Assembly: GCA_000961655.1 (NCBI GenBank)
Contig: LADR01000059.1
Span: forward strand, 1-40,229
Reading direction: 5' to 3'
From: Desulfatitalea sp. BRH_c12
GTDB taxonomy: Bacteria; Desulfobacterota; Desulfobacteria; Desulfobacterales; Desulfosarcinaceae
DNA length: 40,229 nt
Part shown: piece by piece, positions 1-10,467 of the stretch
How positions within the stretch are numbered: the stretch's first letter is position 1
How the letters are laid out: every line of letters starts with the position of its first letter
Notes under the pieces: generated by a model
What the model was told of the DNA's origin: nothing
What the model saw: only the letters and a program-made list of their open reading frames with translations
Database searches by the model: none
Made by a program: the position numbers and the translations under genes

Positions 1-924
1 GACGGCGGCGGTTCGATCCGCATTCCGGCCGCCTGCTGCGGCCTGTTTGGTCTCAAACCGACGCGCGGGCGCATTCCGGTCGGACCCGATACCGGCGAAG
101 GCTGGGGCGGGATGAGCAGCGATCATGTGATCACCCGTTCGGTCAGAGACAGCGCTGCTCTGCTTGATGTTGCGGCCGGTCCTTCCCTGGGCGATCCCTA
201 CTGGGCGCCGCCAGCTTCCGGGCCCTTCCTGCAGGAGGTGGGACGACCGCCGGGGACGCTGCGTATTGCCTTCTGCACGGCCGCGCCGGGTGGGATGCCC
301 GTGCACCCCGAGTGCGTCGCCGCGGTGCACAGCGCCATCGCGTTGTGTGCCGACCTGGGGCACACTCTGGTTGAGGCCTATCCCGCATATGATGTCGAAG
401 CGCTCCAGAGTGCCGCCGTGAGCGTGATCGACGCCAATTCCTATGCGATGGTCGCAGCGCGCGCCGCTGCCCTGGGGCGCGACATTCAACCGGACGAATT
501 GGAATACGTCACCTGGCGCTCGGCCCAGGCAGGCAAGCGCCGCAGTGCCCTGGATTACCTGAGTGCGATACACACCGTTCACGCCACCGGCCGACAGGTC
601 GCACGCTTTTTCGAAAACTACGATGTCCTGTTGAGCCCGGTACTGCTGCAGCCGCCCGTGCCGTTGGGTTACCTGGATACCCATTCAACGGATGTGCGCG
701 ACTACGTGTCTCACCTGTTCTCTTTTTTTGGATTTACCAGTCTCTTCAACGCCACCGGTCAGCCCTCGATGTCGGTACCGCTCTACTGGACGGCCGACAA
801 CCTGCCGGTGGGCCTGCTTTTTTCAGCACGGTTCGGCGCTGAAGCCACCCTGCTGCGATTGGCGTCCCAACTGGAAGCGGCCCGGCCCTGGAAAGACCGC
901 AGGCCTTCAAACACAGACCTTTAA
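1..924 (+). CDS. Amidase signature family hydrolase (5' end outside window)
   Basis: The reading frame is open from base 1, so this is the C-terminal 307 residues of a larger protein. The first visible residues, [10 protein letters not shown], followed by [15 protein letters not shown], are the core of the amidase signature. In this family the serine of GGGSIR (residue 5 of the fragment) is the nucleophile of a Ser-cisSer-Lys triad; the lysine and the other serine lie upstream of the window. The C-terminal part has the usual ending of the family, a segment around [17 protein letters not shown] followed by [12 protein letters not shown]. Family members hydrolyse amide bonds in diverse small molecules; the substrate cannot be read from this fragment. 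GatA is less likely, since no gat neighbours are visible and the C-terminal half resembles stand-alone amidases. Family confidence is high, substrate unknown. Confidence 0.85.
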   Translation, partial: DGGGSIRIPAACCGLFGLKPTRGRIPVGPDTGEGWGGMSSDHVITRSVRDSAALLDVAAGPSLGDPYWAPPASGPFLQEVGRPPGTLRIAFCTAAPGGMPVHPECVAAVHSAIALCADLGHTLVEAYPAYDVEALQSAAVSVIDANSYAMVAARAAALGRDIQPDELEYVTWRSAQAGKRRSALDYLSAIHTVHATGRQVARFFENYDVLLSPVLLQPPVPLGYLDTHSTDVRDYVSHLFSFFGFTSLFNATGQPSMSVPLYWTADNLPVGLLFSARFGAEATLLRLASQLEAARPWKDRRPSNTDL

Positions 925-1122
925 ACGAAACCAGAAAAAGATAATGGTAGCACATTGCCCCGTGAACGAGGACTATTCGAATGGCAGATTGTCGACTTTT
1001 TACGAGATCATCAAATTGAATTTGACAAACGATAGAATCTTTCGCTTAACATATCGTGCCCGATCAATCCGGTCGGCCGATGGTGAAGGATGGCTACTGT
1101 TTTACTGAAAGGTTTTCTGGAA

Positions 1123-1980
1123 ATGACTATCGATGCGCAATGGATAGACACCCTGGTCGCCGCATTTATCGAAACATCGCCGAAGAACACGCTTTGCAAC
1201 CCTGCCGGTGAAAAAGCCTTCGACCGGCCACTGGTCGGTTTCGCCAAAGGCGACGACCCGCTCTTTGAGGCGTACAAGGACCATGTCGGGCCTTTTTGTA
1301 TGACCCCTTGGGAGATCTTCGCGCTCACCTTCGGGGATACCGGCGTACGCCCCGAACAACTCACGGTGATCAGCTACATCCTGCCGCAGACCGACGCTAC
1401 AAAGACGGATAACCGCAAGGAAAAGATCTATCCGTCGGAGCGTTGGGCCCGGGCGCGCATTTTCGGCGAAGAGGTCAATGTCGCTCTGCGCCAACATATT
1501 GTGGCTTCCCTCAAAGAAGAAGGGTGCCGGGCGGTGGCACCGCTGCTGACACCGCAATTCAGCCGGCGCATTTCACCCAAATATGGCTTCTCCTCGACCT
1601 GGTCCGAACGCCATGTGGCTTACGCCGCCGGTCTGGGCACCTTCGGCTTGTGCGACGGAATGATTACGCCGGTCGGCAAAGCCATGCGCACAGGTTCGGT
1701 AGTGGCCGAGCTGCGTATACCGCCGAGCCCGCGGCCTTATGCCGATCACCGCGCCGGTTGCTTGTACTACAGCCGGGGTATCTGTAAAAAGTGCATCGCG
1801 CGCTGCCCGGTGGGCGCGATCAGCGAAACGGGTAAAGACAAGGCGCTTTGCTTCACACACGTGCGCAAGACCCGTGACTACGTGAAAACGCATTACGGCT
1901 TCGAAGGCTACGGCTGCGGGTTGTGTCAAACGGGGGTACCGTGCGAGTCGGGAGTTCCGGGGGCCGGTAGCCCGTTGTGA
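1123..1980 (+). CDS. QueG-like 4Fe-4S protein (epoxyqueuosine reductase-related)
   Basis: A predicted 285-residue cytoplasmic iron-sulfur protein. The C-terminal third holds two cysteine clusters: GICKKCIARCPVGAI, a ferredoxin-type CxxCxxxCP, and GCGLCQTGVPCE, a CxxCxxxxxC motif. Between them lies a further cysteine (KALCFTH). The central part, FSSTWSERHVAYAAGLGTFG, matches the region upstream of the clusters in QueG-type corrinoid/Fe-S reductases, so I place it in that superfamily. Whether it reduces epoxyqueuosine or serves another reduction is unclear, because the N-terminal part is diverged. I prefer the ATG at 1123, which has GAAAGG about 10 bases upstream; an in-frame ATG at 1090 would add 11 residues but has no spaced ribosome site. 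It is alone, 198 bases after the amidase. Confidence 0.7.
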   Translation: MTIDAQWIDTLVAAFIETSPKNTLCNPAGEKAFDRPLVGFAKGDDPLFEAYKDHVGPFCMTPWEIFALTFGDTGVRPEQLTVISYILPQTDATKTDNRKEKIYPSERWARARIFGEEVNVALRQHIVASLKEEGCRAVAPLLTPQFSRRISPKYGFSSTWSERHVAYAAGLGTFGLCDGMITPVGKAMRTGSVVAELRIPPSPRPYADHRAGCLYYSRGICKKCIARCPVGAISETGKDKALCFTHVRKTRDYVKTHYGFEGYGCGLCQTGVPCESGVPGAGSPL

Positions 1981-2157
1981 TGAAATAATGCGGGGGAGAT
2001 GGTGCATCGGCGGTTCCGGGGCGCGGTATTCTTCCGGTCCTGATTGAAAATTTCGAGCGGCTGCGTGTAGAAACGGATCACATGGCAACGCATCACGGTC
2101 ACACGTCAAACGGACAAAGGCCAATGGGGGCCAACGGAAACGCAAAAGGAGTCATTT

Positions 2158-2553
2158 ATGACAGAACGCACGTTATGTTTTGACCACATCCATCTGTTCA
2201 GTCCCGACCCGTTGGCTGCCGCTCAATGGTACGTGGACCATCTGGGCGGTACCCTTTCTGCTTCGGTGACGGTGCGCGGGGCGCCCCAAGTCGTGTTGGA
2301 CTTCGAAGGCGCCATGCTGATTATCCGCGGTCGGCGCGCTGGGGAAGACCCTGTGTTTCGCCAAGGGCTGCAATGGGGCATCGATCATTTCGGCTTCACT
2401 GTGCGCGGCGATCTGGATGCCTACTGCAACGCTCTGAAGCAAAAAGGGGTGGTTTTTACGGTTGATCCGATGGACTTCGGACCGTCTTTGCGCATCGCTT
2501 TCCTGCAGGCGCCCGATGGGGTCACCATCGAGCTGCTGCAAAGAAAGGGATGA
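2158..2553 (+). CDS. VOC superfamily (glyoxalase-fold) protein
   Basis: A 131-residue single-module vicinal oxygen chelate protein. It opens with LCFDHIHLFSPDP, has a second beta-strand motif GIDHFGFTV and ends with APDGVTIELLQ. The likely metal ligands are His10, His77 and Glu125, as in glyoxalase I, fosfomycin-resistance and related enzymes. A strong ribosome site (AAAGGAG) precedes the ATG. The next gene, 36 bases downstream on the same strand, is methylglyoxal synthase. Lactoylglutathione lyase or another aldehyde-handling role is therefore a reasonable inference, but single-domain VOC proteins are functionally diverse and the sequence does not prove a substrate. Confidence 0.8.
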   Translation: MTERTLCFDHIHLFSPDPLAAAQWYVDHLGGTLSASVTVRGAPQVVLDFEGAMLIIRGRRAGEDPVFRQGLQWGIDHFGFTVRGDLDAYCNALKQKGVVFTVDPMDFGPSLRIAFLQAPDGVTIELLQRKG

Positions 2554-2589
2554 TACACCACAGCAAGATTGCATTTGGGGAGGGGTTCC

Positions 2590-3015
2590 ATGAAGGCCGT
2601 CAAACGTATCGCACTGGTGGCTCATGATGAACGGAAAAAGGATCTGCTTGCGTGGGTCCAGCATCACGCCGACACCCTGGTCCGGCATACATTGTATGCT
2701 ACCGGCACCACGGGCAAGGTCATTGAGGCGCATTGCGATTTGGCGATCCATCGGCTGAAAAGCGGACCGCTGGGCGGTGACCAGCAGTTGGGGGCCATGA
2801 TCGCCAATGAAGAGCTGGACGTGCTGATTTTCTTCTGGGACCCGATGACTGCTCAGCCTCACGATGTGGATGTCAAGGCCCTGCTGCGCATGTCGGTGCT
2901 CTATGACGTGGCCGTGGCATGCAACCGGGCGACCGCCGATTTTCTGATTTCCAGCGCGCTCTTCCAAACCCATTATGAACCAGTGCGCAAAGATTTCAGC
3001 GCGTTGATCAAATAG
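2590..3015 (+). CDS. mgsA: Methylglyoxal synthase
   Basis: A 141-residue enzyme that converts dihydroxyacetone phosphate to methylglyoxal and phosphate, a bypass of lower glycolysis that relieves phosphate limitation. It is collinear with E. coli MgsA: KRIALVAHDERKKDLL at the start, LYATGTTGKVIE for phosphate binding, GPLGGDQQLGA with the catalytic aspartate (Asp64, E. coli Asp71), then FFWDPMTAQPHDVDVKALLR with His91 and Asp94 (E. coli His98 and Asp101). The ATG at 2590 is preceded by GGGGAGGGG; an upstream in-frame ATG at 2569 has no ribosome site and would add residues absent from homologues. It follows the VOC gene by 36 bases and ends four bases before the convergent sensor-kinase gene. 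Confidence 0.95.
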   Translation: MKAVKRIALVAHDERKKDLLAWVQHHADTLVRHTLYATGTTGKVIEAHCDLAIHRLKSGPLGGDQQLGAMIANEELDVLIFFWDPMTAQPHDVDVKALLRMSVLYDVAVACNRATADFLISSALFQTHYEPVRKDFSALIK

Positions 3016-3019
3016 TTCT

Positions 3020-6000
3020 TCAGTCAACACGTTTGGCCGCATCCAAAGTTTTTCTTACCAGGAAAGCCAGATCACTGACGGAGAGCGGTTTCATCGCCAA
3101 GGCCTTCACTCCGATGGCGGCCACCGTATTCTCGGAAATCCTATCACTGAAGCCGGTACACAGGATGATCGGCAGATCTTTTCGGGTCTGCAGCAATTGC
3201 ACCGCCAGTTTGTCGCCGGTCATTTTGGGCATGGTCATGTCGCTGATCACCAGGTCGAACGCCCAAGGGGCTTTTTTGAAGATTTCCAGTGCCGCAAGGC
3301 TGTTGTTGCTGGTCACCACTTTATACCCCAGCATTTGTAATGACAGTTGGCCGACATCCGTAATGACGGACTCGTCATCCACCAGCAAAATGGATTCGTT
3401 GCCCTTCGGCAGGGCTGGTTTGGTCAATGTCTCCATGGATTGGAACTTTTCTATGGACGGGATGAAGACATTGAACAGTGTACCACCGCCGGGTTGACTG
3501 GATACATGGATAGCACCGCCATAGCGCTGCACGATCCCGTGGACCACTGACAGGCCGAGGCCAGTGCCCTTGCCCTTTTGCTTGGTCGTGAAGTACGGTT
3601 CGAAAATTTTTTCTCGGATCTGAGGCGGAATGCCCGGCCCCGTGTCCTGAATGCTCAGTTTCAGGTAACGCCCCGGACTAAGCTCCGAAGGCAGGTGACT
3701 ATCCCTGGAGGTCAGGACAACCTGTTGCAAACCCACGGTCAGAAGACCGCCATTTTCTTCCATGGCCTGGGCGGCGTTGGTGCACAAATTCATCACGATC
3801 TGGTGAATCTGGATGGCATCGGCCAGCACGTTGTCCACATCGGCGGCAATCTGCTGGGAGATCTCGATGGTGGTCGGCAGGGAAGATCGCAGCAACTTGA
3901 GGGCTTCTTTGATCAATGGCCCGACTTGCAGGGGCTTGAGATTGTGTTTGTCCTGGCGGCTGAAGGTCAGAATCTGGCTGACCAGATCTTTGGCCCGCAT
4001 GCCGGCCGCCAGGATCTGTTCCATATTTCGCGATAACCGATCATCGTCTTTGACCTGGCGCAGGGTCAACTCCGCATAACCGATCACTGCCGACAGGATA
4101 TTGTTGAAGTCGTGCGCAATCCCCCCGGCCAGCGTACCGATGGCTTCCATTTTCTGCGATTGGGTCAGGGCGGCCTGCAGGCGCCTGGCCTCTTCTTCGG
4201 CGTGCTTGCGCTCGGTGATATCCATCAAGACGCCATAGTACACATTGTCTTTTTCTTTGTGGGGCAGGGAATTGACCGAGATCCACATCACTTCGCCATC
4301 GGGTTTGATAAAAGGTCCTTCGTAGCGCCAAGGACGGATTTCATCGACGGCACTGCGGATAGACTCTAGAAAGTGCCCTTTCTGATCATCCGGTATGTGC
4401 TTGCAGAATTGAGTGAAAAAATTTTCGGCGGTCACTTCCAGGCCGAGAATCTGGGACACTTTTTCACTGATGAAGGTCATTGTATAGGCGTGGCCAGGCG
4501 AGGCCTCTAATCGGTAGAAGATACCTGGAACATTGTCGGTGATGTTCTTGAGCAGTCTTTCACTATCGCGGATCTTCTGTTCGTTGAGATAGGCTGCGGT
4601 GACATCCCGGAATACCAGCACCACACCGGCGATAGCGCCGTCCGCCTGACGGATAGGCGCGCCGCTGTCGGCAATCTGGTATTCACGGCCGTCTCGGGCG
4701 ATGAGCACGGTGTGATTGGCCAATCCGACAATTTTGCCTTCGGCAAGTACTTTTTTCGCAGGGTTGGCGACGATGTGCCGGGTTTGGCTGTTGACGATAT
4801 GAAAGACTTCCGACAGCGGCCGGCCGATCGCTTGGGGGGCCGTCCAGCCCGTCAATTGTTCAGCCACCGGATTCATGGCGGTGACGAACGCATTGGCATC
4901 CGTAGCAATCACAGCGTCACCGATGGCATTCAAGGTGATGCGCAGGTTGTTCTCATTGTCGATCAACTGGCGTTCCCGCGCACGGATAGTATCGGCCATT
5001 TGGCGCAGGCTGTCACCCAGATGCGCGAATTCTATGGTTTTGGATGGCGGCCATTTCAGGTCGTAAAAACCGCGGGCGATGGATTGCGCCTGGTCTGCAT
5101 ACACCCCAAAGAGATTGGTCAGCTTTCCTGCTTGAAAGGTTGCCAGCCCGATGGCAAACAACAGCGCGGTGATCAAGCCAAGACCGATCACCCCGAAGGT
5201 GGATCGGATCGGTTGAAAAGCCACACTTTGAGGCTGGGCGACCAATATCTTCCAGCCGAGTTGATCGACCGATACGACCGTTCCGATCAGGCTGCGACCG
5301 TCCATTTCGAAGTGACGTGAGGCGGATATGTCGTTGCTGACCGGAGTTGGCAATGTTTTGGGATCGAGTTGCTGGCCACCCATCACCCGCTGGGAGTCGG
5401 CAACGATCCTTCCGCGCCGGTCCAGAATCATCATGAAAGATCCTGTGGCCGCGGGCAGGTTGCTGACAATGGTCGACAGCCGGTCGACGGTAATTTCGCC
5501 GATCAGCGTATGTCCAACGAGGGGAATGGCCACGGCGACGGCCATTCGGCTGCTGGCGGTCGATAGAAATGTTTCTGACCATACGGTGGTTTTCTTTTGT
5601 CGGGCGAGCGCCGGAAAGCCCCGGCCGGAAATGTCCATACCTATCAGGTCTTCGCGCTTGGCGCGCCGTTCGCGCGCCAGACCCGCGCTGCTGATCGACT
5701 GATTCCTGGAATCGGCAATGTAGATGGTCTCAAACAGGTCACCGTCCGCGCAGTGGGCATCCAGCAAAGCAGTCCATTCCGTCGCCGGGCGGTTCGCCCG
5801 GAGCTGAATATAGTCTGCCAGAATTCTCAGCTGGCGTTCGCCACCCAGCAGATGTGCCTCGACTTGTCCGGCAATGGCGCGCGCAAGCGCTTGATGACGG
5901 ACACTGATATCGTCGCGCATCTGGGGTAGTAGAATCAGCCAGGCCAAGATGGCCACAATCACCAACTGAACTGTGATGACCAACCCATAGTGCAGTGACA

Positions 6001-6031
6001 AAAAGCTGCGCAAAGGAATGCGTCTTGGCAT
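3020..6031 (-). CDS. Membrane-bound PAS hybrid histidine kinase
   Basis: A 1003-residue sensor. Order: transmembrane helix (about 11-36), a periplasmic Cache-like sensor region (about 40-265), a second helix (279-301), a HAMP-like linker, two PAS domains (about 365-480 and 494-615), a HisKA box [11 protein letters not shown] with phospho-acceptor His640, an HATPase domain (GTGLGLSVV) and a C-terminal receiver (phospho-acceptor Asp931 in [11 protein letters not shown]). It should autophosphorylate on His640 and pass phosphate to its own receiver; no output domain is fused or adjacent. The ATG at 6031 has GTGGAG seven bases upstream and lies four bases after the stop of the decayed binding-protein gene. 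This spacing implies that the two were one operon and that the binding protein once delivered a ligand to the sensor. Confidence 0.9.
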   Translation of the reverse strand: MPRRIPLRSFLSLHYGLVITVQLVIVAILAWLILLPQMRDDISVRHQALARAIAGQVEAHLLGGERQLRILADYIQLRANRPATEWTALLDAHCADGDLFETIYIADSRNQSISSAGLARERRAKREDLIGMDISGRGFPALARQKKTTVWSETFLSTASSRMAVAVAIPLVGHTLIGEITVDRLSTIVSNLPAATGSFMMILDRRGRIVADSQRVMGGQQLDPKTLPTPVSNDISASRHFEMDGRSLIGTVVSVDQLGWKILVAQPQSVAFQPIRSTFGVIGLGLITALLFAIGLATFQAGKLTNLFGVYADQAQSIARGFYDLKWPPSKTIEFAHLGDSLRQMADTIRARERQLIDNENNLRITLNAIGDAVIATDANAFVTAMNPVAEQLTGWTAPQAIGRPLSEVFHIVNSQTRHIVANPAKKVLAEGKIVGLANHTVLIARDGREYQIADSGAPIRQADGAIAGVVLVFRDVTAAYLNEQKIRDSERLLKNITDNVPGIFYRLEASPGHAYTMTFISEKVSQILGLEVTAENFFTQFCKHIPDDQKGHFLESIRSAVDEIRPWRYEGPFIKPDGEVMWISVNSLPHKEKDNVYYGVLMDITERKHAEEEARRLQAALTQSQKMEAIGTLAGGIAHDFNNILSAVIGYAELTLRQVKDDDRLSRNMEQILAAGMRAKDLVSQILTFSRQDKHNLKPLQVGPLIKEALKLLRSSLPTTIEISQQIAADVDNVLADAIQIHQIVMNLCTNAAQAMEENGGLLTVGLQQVVLTSRDSHLPSELSPGRYLKLSIQDTGPGIPPQIREKIFEPYFTTKQKGKGTGLGLSVVHGIVQRYGGAIHVSSQPGGGTLFNVFIPSIEKFQSMETLTKPALPKGNESILLVDDESVITDVGQLSLQMLGYKVVTSNNSLAALEIFKKAPWAFDLVISDMTMPKMTGDKLAVQLLQTRKDLPIILCTGFSDRISENTVAAIGVKALAMKPLSVSDLAFLVRKTLDAAKRVD

Positions 6032-6035
6032 ACGA

Positions 6036-6634
6036 TTACTCCACAAAAAAGAATTGCCCGTCCCGGACAGTGCTGATGGATACCTGTGGTTTTTGCACAT
6101 CACCAAAGCTGTCGAAACTAAAATCGCCTTGCAGCCCCTCGAAATGCTTCAGTTCGAGAATGACCTCTTGCGCATAGAGATCCGTGGTGGCTGTCGTCCG
6201 GAAAAAGTAGTCGTCTTTGGCGGAAAGCGTTTCCGCTGTGGCGGTAGGACTCATAAGAAGCATTTTTGTGTTGATTGGCCAGGCGGCCTCACGGCATCGG
6301 CCATATCGCTGGTCATGGGGCCGAGGATGGCGACCACGCCTTCGCGGATCAACTCCTGGAGCGCCTGGCGGGCGACCTCGGCGTTCTGGCGGTCGTCTCT
6401 GATGATCAATTGCACCCTATGGCCGGCCACGCCGCCGGCCCGGTTGCATTGGGCGATGGCCAACTGGGCGGCATCCCGTCCGGAAATACCCAAATCGGCA
6501 ACGCGGCCTGATGTCCCGGCCAGGAACCCGATGCGGATAGGGAATTCCGCTTTGCATCCCCACATGATTGGGCTGAGAAGGAGCGCTGCTCCAAGCAACC
6601 GGAAGATCTGTTTCGCAAGGTTTGCGCTTGGCAT
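6036..6634 (-). pseudogene. Remnant of a LivK-type periplasmic binding-protein gene
   Basis: Two reading frames together resemble the two ends of a branched-chain amino acid/amide ABC-type binding lipoprotein. The first (6634-6251) has a signal peptide ending in a possible lipobox Cys (MWGC), then IRIGFLAGTSGR, LAIAQCNRAGGVAGHRVQ and AILGPMTSDMADAV. It then goes out of frame near 6260-6290. A second frame (through 6036) continues with LLMSPTATAETLSAKDDYFFRTTATTDLYAQ and jumps directly to EVILELKHFEGLQGDFSFD and FGDVQKPQ, which belong at the C-terminus of the family. The middle, roughly 150-190 residues by comparison with the family's usual length, is missing. A frameshift plus an internal deletion makes a working protein unlikely. 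It is immediately upstream of, and probably transcribed with, the sensor kinase. Confidence 0.78.
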
Positions 6635-6897
6635 ACAAACGGCCCTTTCCCCGTTCAGTCGGCAATGGATGCGAGAAGATCGGATACGGCCCTGTATCTC
6701 AGCAGTTACCTTTTAATATGAGGCTCATCGCTGTCGGGGGTCAAGCAAAATTACAGTTCAGGGGGATGATCGTGGTGCGCAGGTGACCTGCCGGGCAACC
6801 CATTGATTGCCAGTCGGGACGGGTGCTGATGTGCAGGCGCAAAGCCAACGTGGCCGGTCCTTTTATGGCACGGGGGCATTCTTGCGGGCACGCCGGC

Positions 6898-8904
6898 TCA
6901 TTTGAATGACAATAGCACTGTTCCCGTATCCACTGCGTCACCAGGAGCGACACCTATTTCGGCGACCTCGCCATCGACCGGTGAGGCAACGGACGTTTCC
7001 ATCTTCATGGATTCGATGGTCAGCAGTTCCTGGCCTTTGAATACGCGGACACCGGGTTGGGTTTTGATCTCTACGATCAGACCCGGCATGGGACACCTGA
7101 GTAGATTATCCGTCGCCTTGGGAACCGGCTTCGGCATAAACTGCGCCAATTGCCACTCTTTGGGGGTGTAGATTTCAAACGTCTGAATATTGCCGCAAAA
7201 GGCGGTTTCGATGAAGTTGCCGCTGTATCTGAGCCGAAAATGATGGGGTTGATCATTGATGACCAATTTCAATCTGCGCCGGTAATACTCCATGGGCGGC
7301 GTGATGACCTCATAACGGACATCGTTTACCTGGACGCGCCATTCGTTTTCACGGATCTGCCGTTCGATAGCGATGGCGAAAATGAAACCGTCGCTCTTGG
7401 CAATGTAAGCAGGCGGTATTCTGGGTGCGCTTGTGCGGCCCACGCGGGCGCGCATCGGCAGGAGGCTGTTTTGAATCAGGTTATCGCGCAGATGATGGAT
7501 CAGGGTGGCCGCGATAGCCATGAAGTGAATATTTTTCTCCGGCGGGGCCACCCGTTTTGTCTGCTCCGTTAGGTGCTCAGCGATGAAGTTGGTGGAGAGT
7601 TGGCCGGAGATAAAGGCTGGATGCGTGATTACCTGGTTGGCGAAATCCACGTTGGTCTTGATGCCTTCGATATGGTAGCCATTGAGCGCGCGTACCATCT
7701 TCAGGCGGGCCTGCTCGCGATCTTTGCCCCAGGTAATGACCTTGGCCAGCATCGGGTCGTAGAAAACGTGCACGGTGCTGCCGGCATCGACGCCACTGTC
7801 CACGCGGATGCGGCTGCCGCGCGGTTCGGCATAGCGCGTGATCAATCCCACGGATGGCACAAAGCCTCGGTCGGTATCTTCGGCGCAGACGCGTGCCTCG
7901 ATAGCCCAGCCGTTCAATTCGATGTGTTCCTGCTTCAGCGGCAGTGGTTCTCCGTCGGCCACGCGCAACTGCAGTTCCACCAGATCAAGGCCGGTGACCA
8001 TCTCGGTGACCGGATGCTCGACTTGCAGGCGGGTGTTCATCTCCAGAAAGTAGAACTGGCCATCCTTGTCGAAGATAAACTCGACAGTACCGGCGTTGAT
8101 GTATCCGGACCGCTGGGCCAGCGCACAGGCCATTTGGCCCATTTTGGCGCGGGTGGGCTCGTCCAGGGCCATGGAGGGCGACTCTTCGATGATTTTCTGG
8201 TAGCGCCGCTGAATCGAGCATTCGCGCTCCCCCAAATAGATCACATGCCCGTGGCTGTCGGCCATCACCTGAATTTCGATATGGCGTGGTGCCTCGATAT
8301 AGCGCTCGATGAAGATGGCGTCGTCGCCGAAAGCCTTGCGGGTTTCCTGCTGGCACATTTTCAGGGCCGAGGCCAAGTCTTCAGGTCGATAGACCGTGCG
8401 CATTCCTTTACCACCGCCGCCGGCGGCCGGTTTGAGCAAAATGGGGTAACCGACCTCGGCGGCCACCTCCGCTGCATCCTCGTAGCTGACCAGCGCCTTA
8501 ATGTGACCGGGCACAGTGGGCACCCCGGCTGCCGCCGCCAGCTGCTTGGCGGCGATCTTGTCGCCCAGCATGGCAATAACCGGGCCGGGCGGGCCGACAA
8601 AAGCAAGCCCAGCCTTCGCGGCCGCATCGGCAAAGGCCGCGTTTTCCGATAGAAAACCGTATCCTGGATGAATGGCCTGGCAGCCGCTATCGCGTGCGAT
8701 TTGCAGAATCTTGGTCTGATTCAGATAGGATTCCGCTGGGCGCGCGCCGCCCAAAAGCACCGCTTCGTCGGCCTGGACCACGTGCAGGCTGCGGAAATCG
8801 GGCTCTGAATAAACCGCCACTGTCCCGACGCCCATGCGTTTACAGGTTCCAATGATGCGGACGGCAATCTCGCCGCGATTGGCAATCAGAATTTTCGTGA
8901 ACAT
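6898..8904 (-). CDS. pccA: Acyl-CoA carboxylase biotin carboxylase/biotin carrier subunit
   Basis: A 668-residue biotin-dependent carboxylase alpha chain. The N-terminal biotin carboxylase (about 1-450) begins KILIANRGEIAVRII and has HPGYGFLSENAAFADA, the glycine-rich ATP loop PAAGGGGKGMR, and EMNTRLQVEHPVTE. A linking region follows, then a biotinyl domain with the ESMKMETS motif; the biotinylated lysine is Lys634, 34 residues from the end, as usual. It carboxylates its own biotin with ATP and bicarbonate for transfer by the partner subunit. The start has GAGGAA just upstream and lies nine bases after pccB, so the two form an operon. Fused BC-BCCP subunits of this size are typical of propionyl-CoA, methylcrotonyl-CoA and acetyl/propionyl-CoA carboxylases; propionyl-CoA is preferred from the partner. 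Confidence 0.88.
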   Translation of the reverse strand: MFTKILIANRGEIAVRIIGTCKRMGVGTVAVYSEPDFRSLHVVQADEAVLLGGARPAESYLNQTKILQIARDSGCQAIHPGYGFLSENAAFADAAAKAGLAFVGPPGPVIAMLGDKIAAKQLAAAAGVPTVPGHIKALVSYEDAAEVAAEVGYPILLKPAAGGGGKGMRTVYRPEDLASALKMCQQETRKAFGDDAIFIERYIEAPRHIEIQVMADSHGHVIYLGERECSIQRRYQKIIEESPSMALDEPTRAKMGQMACALAQRSGYINAGTVEFIFDKDGQFYFLEMNTRLQVEHPVTEMVTGLDLVELQLRVADGEPLPLKQEHIELNGWAIEARVCAEDTDRGFVPSVGLITRYAEPRGSRIRVDSGVDAGSTVHVFYDPMLAKVITWGKDREQARLKMVRALNGYHIEGIKTNVDFANQVITHPAFISGQLSTNFIAEHLTEQTKRVAPPEKNIHFMAIAATLIHHLRDNLIQNSLLPMRARVGRTSAPRIPPAYIAKSDGFIFAIAIERQIRENEWRVQVNDVRYEVITPPMEYYRRRLKLVINDQPHHFRLRYSGNFIETAFCGNIQTFEIYTPKEWQLAQFMPKPVPKATDNLLRCPMPGLIVEIKTQPGVRVFKGQELLTIESMKMETSVASPVDGEVAEIGVAPGDAVDTGTVLLSFK

Positions 8905-8913
8905 GGTTTTTCC

Positions 8914-10467
8914 TCACAAAGGGATGTTGCCGTGTTTTCGATCGGGCCGCGCACTTTTCTTGCTTTCCAGGAACTGAAGTGTGCGGATCAGCCGGTGGCG
9001 GGTCTCGCTCGGAAAAATAACATCGTCGATATAGCCGCGTTTGGCGGCCAGAAAAGGGTTTACGTAACGTTTGCGGTACTGCTCCATCTTTTCATGCAAC
9101 ACGGCTTCGGGGTCGGCCGCGCTGTCGATCTCTTTGCGGTAGATCACTTCCGAAGCGCCGCGCGGGCCCAGCACGGCAATTTCGGCAGTGGGCCAGGCGT
9201 AGTTGATATCGCAGTGGATGTGTTTGGAGTTCATCACCAGGTAGGCCCCGCCGTAAGCTTTGCGGACGATAACGGTCATACGCGGCACCGTGGCTTCGGT
9301 AAACGCGTAGAGCAGTTTGGCCCCATGCCGGATGATCCCGCCGTGCTCCTGTTCCGGGCCGGGCATGAAGCCGGGCACATCCACCAGGCAGATCAGGGGA
9401 ATATTGAAGGCGTCACAGAAGCGCACGAACCGGGCCGCTTTGAAAGCGGCGTTGTTGTCGAGCACACCGGCCAGTATGGCCGGCTGATTGGCGACCAGCC
9501 CGATGGTCTGCCCGCCCAGGCGGCCCAGGCCGCAAATGATGTTACGCGCAAAATTCGATTGGACCTCGAGAAACTCCGCGCCATCCAGGATGCTGTAGAT
9601 CAGCACGTTCATGTCGTAACTCTGATTGGGATTGGGCGGTACCAGGTAATCCAGGGTGGGATCGGTGCGCTCGGGCGGATCGTTGAGATCGAGGAAAGGG
9701 GGTTTCTGACGATTGTTCGATGGCAGGTAGTTGATCAACTGGCGCACTCCGCGCAGGCAAAGGATGTCATTGGGATAGACGAAGTGGGCCACACCGCTGC
9801 GTTCGGCATGAACATCGGCACCGCCGAGTTCTTCGGCGCTGATTTCCTTGTGGATAACCGTCTTGACCACGTTGGGTCCAGTCACGAACATGTTGGAGGT
9901 GTGCGCCACCATGAAGACGAAGTCGGTGATCGACGGGCTGTAGACCGCGCCGCCGGCACAGGGACCCATGATGCAGGAGATCTGCGGGATCACGCCGCTG
10001 GCATTGACGTTGCGATGGAAGATTTCGCCATAGGCCGCCAACGCGTCGACGCCTTCCTGGATGCGCGCTCCCCCTGAATCGTTCAGGCCGATAATGGGGG
10101 AGCCTACCTGACTGGCCAGGTCCATCACTTTACAGATTTTTTGAGAATGGCCTTCGCCCAGAGATCCGCCGATCACCGTGAAATCCTGACTGAATACGAA
10201 CACTTCGCGACCGTTGATCAGCCCGTGGCCGGTGATCACACCGTCGCCGGGAAAACGGGTATCCCGATTGGTGATGTCGCCGCGGCCGACCTTGAGCATG
10301 TCGAGTTCCTCGAACGAGCCCTCGTCCAGGAGCAGATCGATGCGTTCGCGTGCGGTGAGTTTACCGCGCCGGTGCTGGGCCTCGACACGTTGTGCACCGC
10401 CGCCCAGAGCGGCCTGCTCGCGCATTCTGGATAATTCCAATATGTTGCTGTGCATGATCTCAACCAT
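8914..10467 (-). CDS. pccB: Acyl-CoA (propionyl-CoA) carboxylase carboxyltransferase subunit
   Basis: A 517-residue carboxyltransferase beta chain that moves carboxyl from biotin to an acyl-CoA. It carries the N-terminal [20 protein letters not shown] typical of PccB/AccD-type subunits, the first oxyanion-hole region [32 protein letters not shown], and in the second crotonase-like half [28 protein letters not shown] and [12 protein letters not shown]. Length and motifs fit the propionyl-CoA carboxylase beta family well. The ATG at 10467 follows GGAAGGA by about six bases. It is the first gene of the operon with the biotin subunit. Product would be methylmalonyl-CoA (or malonyl-CoA if acetyl-CoA is used), linking odd-chain or propionate metabolism, or chain-extender supply, to central carbon. 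Specificity between acyl-CoAs is not certain from sequence. Confidence 0.9.
   Translation of the reverse strand: MVEIMHSNILELSRMREQAALGGGAQRVEAQHRRGKLTARERIDLLLDEGSFEELDMLKVGRGDITNRDTRFPGDGVITGHGLINGREVFVFSQDFTVIGGSLGEGHSQKICKVMDLASQVGSPIIGLNDSGGARIQEGVDALAAYGEIFHRNVNASGVIPQISCIMGPCAGGAVYSPSITDFVFMVAHTSNMFVTGPNVVKTVIHKEISAEELGGADVHAERSGVAHFVYPNDILCLRGVRQLINYLPSNNRQKPPFLDLNDPPERTDPTLDYLVPPNPNQSYDMNVLIYSILDGAEFLEVQSNFARNIICGLGRLGGQTIGLVANQPAILAGVLDNNAAFKAARFVRFCDAFNIPLICLVDVPGFMPGPEQEHGGIIRHGAKLLYAFTEATVPRMTVIVRKAYGGAYLVMNSKHIHCDINYAWPTAEIAVLGPRGASEVIYRKEIDSAADPEAVLHEKMEQYRKRYVNPFLAAKRGYIDDVIFPSETRHRLIRTLQFLESKKSARPDRKHGNIPL

Noticed and set aside
6836-6870. Possible sigma-54 site (TGGCACGGGGG) on the plus strand
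   Set aside because: The TTGC box is several bases too far away, and no plus-strand gene follows.
7573-8652. Long plus-strand open frame opposite the biotin carboxylase gene
   Set aside because: It is antisense to a clearly conserved gene, has no ribosome site and no recognisable domain; it arises from GC-rich codon use.
8932-10077. Long plus-strand open frame opposite pccB
   Set aside because: Same reason: shadow of a conserved gene, with low-complexity His/Gly/Ala composition and no motif.
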